Positions 59,929 to 64,000 of a stretch of 64,000 nt of DNA are shown here, piece after piece. Every line of letters begins with the position of its first letter. Position 1 is the stretch's first letter. The notes beneath the pieces are model-generated. The model saw nothing but the letters and a program-made list of their open reading frames with translations. It did not search any database and was not told the DNA's origin. Location: contig CABSBF010000004.1 in assembly GCA_902475855.1 (NCBI GenBank), positions 10,967-74,966 of the forward strand, read 5' to 3'. Origin of the DNA: an uncultured Eubacteriales bacterium (lineage in GTDB: Bacteria; Bacillota; Clostridia; Oscillospirales; Oscillospiraceae). A program made the position numbers and the translations under genes.

Positions 59929-62900
59929 ATGAACTTACACAAATTACTCAAGGCAACTGCAAGCATGGCACTCACCGGCGCGCTCCTAATTGGAACACTC
60001 AGCGGAGTCGCAGCACGGGATTCAGCAGAAGGAGAAACAACCATGGCAAAATCACTCGACTTCACACAGGTACAGATCACGGACGAATTCTGGCTTGCAC
60101 GGCAAAAGCAATTTTTATGTGTCACCGTGCCGACAGGCATCGCAAATGTGGAAAAAGCCGGTGGCGGTCTAACCAACCTTATCAACGCCGCAAAGCACAA
60201 CCGCGGCGAAGCATGCGGTGCTTTTGAAGGTGCCTTTTATGTTGATTCCGACGTACATAAGATGGTTGAGACTATGTGCTATGCGCTCCAGCTCAACACC
60301 GGCGGCGATGAGCAGATGCAACAGGCACAGGAGCAGATTCGCAAAAAACTGGAAGCGTGGATCGGGTATTATGAGGACGCGCAGGAGGCAGACGGGTACT
60401 TTGATACCTATTTCACCCTCGCACACCCGGACGAAAAATTCACAAACTTTCTCTATCACGAGCTTTACTGTGCCGGACATATGTATGAAGCCGCTGTCGC
60501 GCACTACCGCATGACTGACGGCAAGGATTCCCGTCTGCTTGACGTGGCGGTAAAAAATGCAGACTATCTCTGCTCCTTGTTTGGAGTTGGAAAATGGAAG
60601 GCCGTTCCCGGTCATCAGGAGATCGAGCTGGCACTGTTAAAGCTGGCAAATCTCTGCCGCGAAATCGGTGGCAGCTACGGCACTAAGGCAGATGCATACA
60701 CGGAACTGGCCTCTTTCTTCTTGCGCACGCGCGGCGACCATGAGGGTCGGCACGGAACTTCCTTCTGGCCGGAAGGCTGTCAGGATTATGCACCGATCAC
60801 TGAGCAGCAGCAGCTTCTCAGTCATTGCGTCCGTGCACATTACATGTGCACCGCCATGGCAGATCTTGAGCTGCAAACAGGCGCAGGCATTTACACGGAA
60901 ACGCTCAAGCGCTTCTGGACCAGCGCACAAACCAAAACCTATGTCACAGGTGCAGTGGGAGATCAGAATCACCACGAGGGCTACGGACCGGACTATTATA
61001 TGCCACTCAACAAGAGCTACGGCGAAACCTGTGGATCCGTTTCCAGCATCATGTGGAATCAGCGGATGAATCTTCTTTTCGGAGACAGCAAATATGCCGA
61101 TGAGATGGAGCTTCAACTCTATAATTCCATGCTGAGCGGTATTTCCCTCGACGGTGACCGTTTTTTCTACCACAATTATGTCTCTACTGACGGACGTGAA
61201 CGTGAGCAGTGGTACGGCACTGCCTGCTGCCCCCCAAACCTGATGCGTACAGTGCTCTCTCTCGGCGGGTATGTATATACACAGCAGGGCGATACCCTCA
61301 CGATGAATCTCTATGTCGGAAATGAAGCTGACCTGACACTCTCTCAGGGCAACGCACACCTGTCCGTCACTTCGGGCTTTCCGTGGGATGGAAAAGTCAC
61401 CGTGCAGTTAAAGTCTGATGGCGCGCGGCAGATGCGCCTGCGGCTGCGCATCCCCGATTGGGCAAAGGGAGCAAACTCGCTGCTTCTCAATGGCAGTGCT
61501 GTCAGCATCACCACAGATACACAGGGCTATGCCGTTCTTGACCGCGTCTGGCAGAACAGCGACACGCTCACCCTTGAGCTTCCCATGCAGGCGCAATCCA
61601 TTGATATGATCGAGGGCTGCCAGGACACCGTCGGCTACACCGCATTCCGCCGCGGTCCAATCGTTTACTGTGCCGAGGCCGTGGACAACGCAGCATCCCC
61701 TGTGCAGTATTATCTCAGCCCAACTGCCGCTTTTACAGAAGCTTGGACGGATAATCTGGGCGGCAAGCCGGATCCCTATGGTGTCAGAGGTCTGATGACT
61801 ATCACAACGCAGGAAGCGCATCTTGCTTCTCCCGACGCGCCCGAAAGCGTTCCGCTTAAGTTGATTCCCTTTTATGCCAATGCCAACCGTGGGAGCTCGG
61901 CAATGGAAACCTATCTCAGTCTCTCTCCCAAGTGGCAGCGGCTGGAGTATTATGCCGAGCCGAGTGCCTCGCACACCTTTGAAGGTAGTGAATATGACAG
62001 CGTAACCCACCTGAACGATAACAAAGAAAGCCCGGAAAGCCGTTGGTCGTCCTACAATGGCGGAGACATCCTTCCAAACCCTTGGGTCATGTACACCTTC
62101 AAGTCTCCGGTCACGGTCAGCGGCTGCAAAGTCCTCTGGTATGATGACAACAGCGGCATACGGGTGCCTAATAACCTGACAATTGAGTATTGGAATGGGG
62201 AAGAGTTTGTCCCCGTCGAACATGACCACGATTACACCTCCTTCCCCAAAAATCAGTATGGAGAGTATCGCTTCTCACAAATCCGCACAACGAAGCTGCG
62301 CATGACCATGCACAATGATCAAACCTCTGCAGCTGTCGGCATAATGGAATGGCGGTTGATAGGCACCTGCGAAAGTGTTCTGGATATGCAGCAGCTCCCA
62401 GATGATCTTTTCGGCGCAGGCCTGGCCGAAAGCTATTTCCCGAACAATGTCGGCGCACTCCGTGCCGACGGCAAGGGCGTCAATGGCTCCGCTGCACTGG
62501 CCTATGTTTATAAGAACAATGACGGCGGTAATTATTGGGGAAACAGCATTTCTCTTACCCTGACTGCACAGCAGGGGTTGAAATCCGACTGGTCAGCCGG
62601 AAAGCTCTTCTGGTTCTGGGTCGATGCTACAGAATTTCAATCTCAGCTCTCTCTTGATATCTGGCTGAATGATGTAAAGCCCAGCGAAGGCAGCAGCTAC
62701 TATTTCTGGAGCGGCTCGGAAAATGATGACATAGAGGATGGCGGTGTTCTTCCTCTGGCCTACACCGGTGCCAACTATGGCCGTCTGCCTCTACCGGTGG
62801 CTTATAAGGGCTTTGTCGGCATTTCGCTTGATGCGTATCATGATCTGGATCTCAGCCAAGTCGGAAAATTCTATTTCTATTTTGAATGCGGCCAGGATAC

Positions 62901-64000
62901 TGAATCTCTTCCCAAAAGCCTGTATCTGGACGAATTTTGGGTCACAGATGAGGCAACCACACCCGCGCTTATGACCGATCACAGTACGCCAGTCTATTTC
63001 CGAATGCTCTGGGATATGGAATCACTCCCTGATGATCTGGTCGGCGCAGGCAACATCTCCACATGGGGAAGCTATCAGGAAAAGGTCGAAGCCATCCGTG
63101 CGGAAGGCAAGGGCGCCGATGGTTCAACCGCCTTTGGCTATCGCTACAACTCCTGTGTCCCAGAGGCCGCCGGCGGCGACATTCTTCTGATTAACAACGC
63201 GCCCGGACTCGGCGCTTCCTCAGATTTTTCCGGCGGCGATCTGCTCTGGTTCTGGATTGATGCCTCCGAAATGCCAGTTTCTCTTCGTTTTGAAATGTAC
63301 CTGAACTGGACTAATCTCAAGACAGGTGCTAAGGTGCTGCTGTTCAACGGATCCGACGCACCTACAAAAATCACGGCAACGCCCGCATGGGGTGAACAGC
63401 CAAATGCCCGTATTGACCTTCCGCTCGGCTACACTGGCTATGTCGGCTTGCGTCTGAAGGATTTCTGCGTATTTGACAGTCAAGGTAACGTTACCGGCAC
63501 ACTGGATCCGAGCTCCGTAACCAGTATTCTATTGTACTACGGTGCAGTAGTGGACAACAGCAAACTGCCCGCGACGCTCTATCTGGATAATTTCTGTCTG
63601 ACGGATTCCAATAGTTTGCCGGGCTGCAAACATGCAACGACCGTTACGAAAAATGCAAAGGCAGCATCCTGTACACAAAGTGGCTACACCGGCGATCAAA
63701 TTTGCAGTGTTTGCGGAAAAACCATCGCCAAAGGACAGGTGATCAATGCGCTCGGCCATGCCTACGGCGTCCCTGTCTGGAAGTGGAGCGACGACTTCAC
63801 TGCAACCGCAACTTTCACTTGTGCCAACGACGAGAGCCACGTCAAGACACTCGACGCAGCTATCACGAGTGAAGTGACTACGCCTGCTACCTGCGAAGAG
63901 GCCGGTATCCGCACCTACACTGCGAAGATCACCTTTGAGGGCAAGGATTTCTCTGATGCCAAAGCCGAAAAGCTTGAGCCGCTCGGCCATGCCTACGGCG
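59929..64000 (+). CDS. Secreted GH127-type beta-L-arabinofuranosidase-like enzyme, 3' end cut by window
   Basis: The first about 1357 residues of a large secreted protein; it continues past the right edge. Order of parts: signal peptide MNLHKLLKATASMALTGALL; GH127 (DUF1680) domain to about 650 with the zinc/nucleophile set Glu366-x-Cys368 (GETCGSV) and Cys433-Cys434 (GTACCPPNL) fully kept; an F5/8-type binding domain with RWSSYNGGDILPNPWVMYTF at about 700-800; two tandem copies of a beta-rich domain beginning MQQLPDDLFGAG and MESLPDDLVGAG; then Cys-rich repeats ending LGHAYG. Known family members release beta-linked L-arabinofuranose. The GAAAGGA upstream and the ATG at 59929 fit a normal start. 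AraC controls it by position. Confidence 0.9.
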   Translation, partial: MNLHKLLKATASMALTGALLIGTLSGVAARDSAEGETTMAKSLDFTQVQITDEFWLARQKQFLCVTVPTGIANVEKAGGGLTNLINAAKHNRGEACGAFEGAFYVDSDVHKMVETMCYALQLNTGGDEQMQQAQEQIRKKLEAWIGYYEDAQEADGYFDTYFTLAHPDEKFTNFLYHELYCAGHMYEAAVAHYRMTDGKDSRLLDVAVKNADYLCSLFGVGKWKAVPGHQEIELALLKLANLCREIGGSYGTKADAYTELASFFLRTRGDHEGRHGTSFWPEGCQDYAPITEQQQLLSHCVRAHYMCTAMADLELQTGAGIYTETLKRFWTSAQTKTYVTGAVGDQNHHEGYGPDYYMPLNKSYGETCGSVSSIMWNQRMNLLFGDSKYADEMELQLYNSMLSGISLDGDRFFYHNYVSTDGREREQWYGTACCPPNLMRTVLSLGGYVYTQQGDTLTMNLYVGNEADLTLSQGNAHLSVTSGFPWDGKVTVQLKSDGARQMRLRLRIPDWAKGANSLLLNGSAVSITTDTQGYAVLDRVWQNSDTLTLELPMQAQSIDMIEGCQDTVGYTAFRRGPIVYCAEAVDNAASPVQYYLSPTAAFTEAWTDNLGGKPDPYGVRGLMTITTQEAHLASPDAPESVPLKLIPFYANANRGSSAMETYLSLSPKWQRLEYYAEPSASHTFEGSEYDSVTHLNDNKESPESRWSSYNGGDILPNPWVMYTFKSPVTVSGCKVLWYDDNSGIRVPNNLTIEYWNGEEFVPVEHDHDYTSFPKNQYGEYRFSQIRTTKLRMTMHNDQTSAAVGIMEWRLIGTCESVLDMQQLPDDLFGAGLAESYFPNNVGALRADGKGVNGSAALAYVYKNNDGGNYWGNSISLTLTAQQGLKSDWSAGKLFWFWVDATEFQSQLSLDIWLNDVKPSEGSSYYFWSGSENDDIEDGGVLPLAYTGANYGRLPLPVAYKGFVGISLDAYHDLDLSQVGKFYFYFECGQDTESLPKSLYLDEFWVTDEATTPALMTDHSTPVYFRMLWDMESLPDDLVGAGNISTWGSYQEKVEAIRAEGKGADGSTAFGYRYNSCVPEAAGGDILLINNAPGLGASSDFSGGDLLWFWIDASEMPVSLRFEMYLNWTNLKTGAKVLLFNGSDAPTKITATPAWGEQPNARIDLPLGYTGYVGLRLKDFCVFDSQGNVTGTLDPSSVTSILLYYGAVVDNSKLPATLYLDNFCLTDSNSLPGCKHATTVTKNAKAASCTQSGYTGDQICSVCGKTIAKGQVINALGHAYGVPVWKWSDDFTATATFTCANDESHVKTLDAAITSEVTTPATCEEAGIRTYTAKITFEGKDFSDAKAEKLEPLGHAYG
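63629..64000 (+). repeat. Cys-rich surface-protein repeats in the GH127 protein
   Basis: Two visible copies of a repeat ending LGHAYG (63762 and the last 20 nt of the window), the first preceded by CSVCGKTIAKGQ. Such repeats are common in large Clostridia surface proteins and probably continue outside the window; they often come before wall anchors. Confidence 0.7.

Noticed and set aside
1..64000. CRISPR arrays, transposases, prophage genes or a replication origin
   Set aside because: I saw no regularly spaced repeats, no transposase or integrase frame and no DnaA-box cluster anywhere in the window.

Overview
The window looks like chromosomal DNA of a spore-forming, fairly high-GC member of the Clostridia, most like the gut Oscillospiraceae/Ruminococcaceae. 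The reasons are the GlgC/GlgD-type glycogen operon, spoIIR, sporulation-type promoters, an EF-G2-like factor, the spacer-free packing of housekeeping genes, and a large secreted glycoside hydrolase with repeats ending in LGHAYG. Most of the window is a conserved backbone. Accessory DNA is limited to a low-GC patch behind tRNA-Arg and to the polysaccharide-use gene at the right edge. This assignment is inferred from gene content, not from a marker-gene comparison.

Layout. 1-7750 (minus strand): glycogen operon glgB-glgC-glgD-glgA-glgP, with glgP cut by the window edge. 8027-19746 (minus): a nine-gene run smc-ftsY-rph-rdgB-yhbY-nadD/yqeK-LCP-rsfS-leuS that starts at a promoter before smc and ends at a strong hairpin after leuS. 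19782-22180 (minus): a putative lipoprotein, a secreted protein, and a coupled pair made of a Cys-rich lipobox protein and a radical SAM enzyme. 22229-29631 (minus): trmH-family methyltransferase-dprA-topA-trmFO-plsX-rnc, closed by a terminator. 29650-31582 (minus): a PfoR-like PTS IIC protein and a membrane polyferredoxin. 31703-36309: GH13 enzyme, HD phosphohydrolase, WYL regulator, HIRAN protein, Ogt and tRNA-Leu(UAG).

36328-48707: an FHA-FtsW/RodA fusion coupled to a penicillin-binding protein; a Cys-rich protein behind a sigma-E-like promoter; mscS and ftsH on the minus strand; rlmB followed by a membrane protein that looks like a heavy-metal P-type ATPase with its catalytic motifs lost; an EF-G2-like GTPase; and tRNA-Arg(CCG). 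48708-50994: small accessory genes (DUF5655-like, MazG-like, TfoX-like, a small membrane protein) and a flavodoxin remnant. 50995-58990: TetR regulator with oleate hydratase, ilvE, an aldo/keto reductase, spoIIR, ispE, DUF1015 and DUF378. 59042-64000: an AraC regulator divergent from a secreted GH127 enzyme that runs off the right edge.

How it fits together: glycogen is built by GlgC/D/A/B and degraded by GlgP, and the GH13 enzyme may act on related glucans. The smc and rnc runs together hold chromosome segregation, secretion, tRNA/rRNA maturation, NAD synthesis and wall assembly. Three separate sporulation-type promoters (before the Cys-rich protein, spoIIR and DUF378) mark part of the window as developmentally controlled. 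The observations I find most worth following are the pseudo-P-type ATPase, the Cys-rich lipobox protein with its radical SAM partner, the FHA-FtsW fusion with its PBP, and the spoIIR promoter that is interleaved with the upstream terminator.
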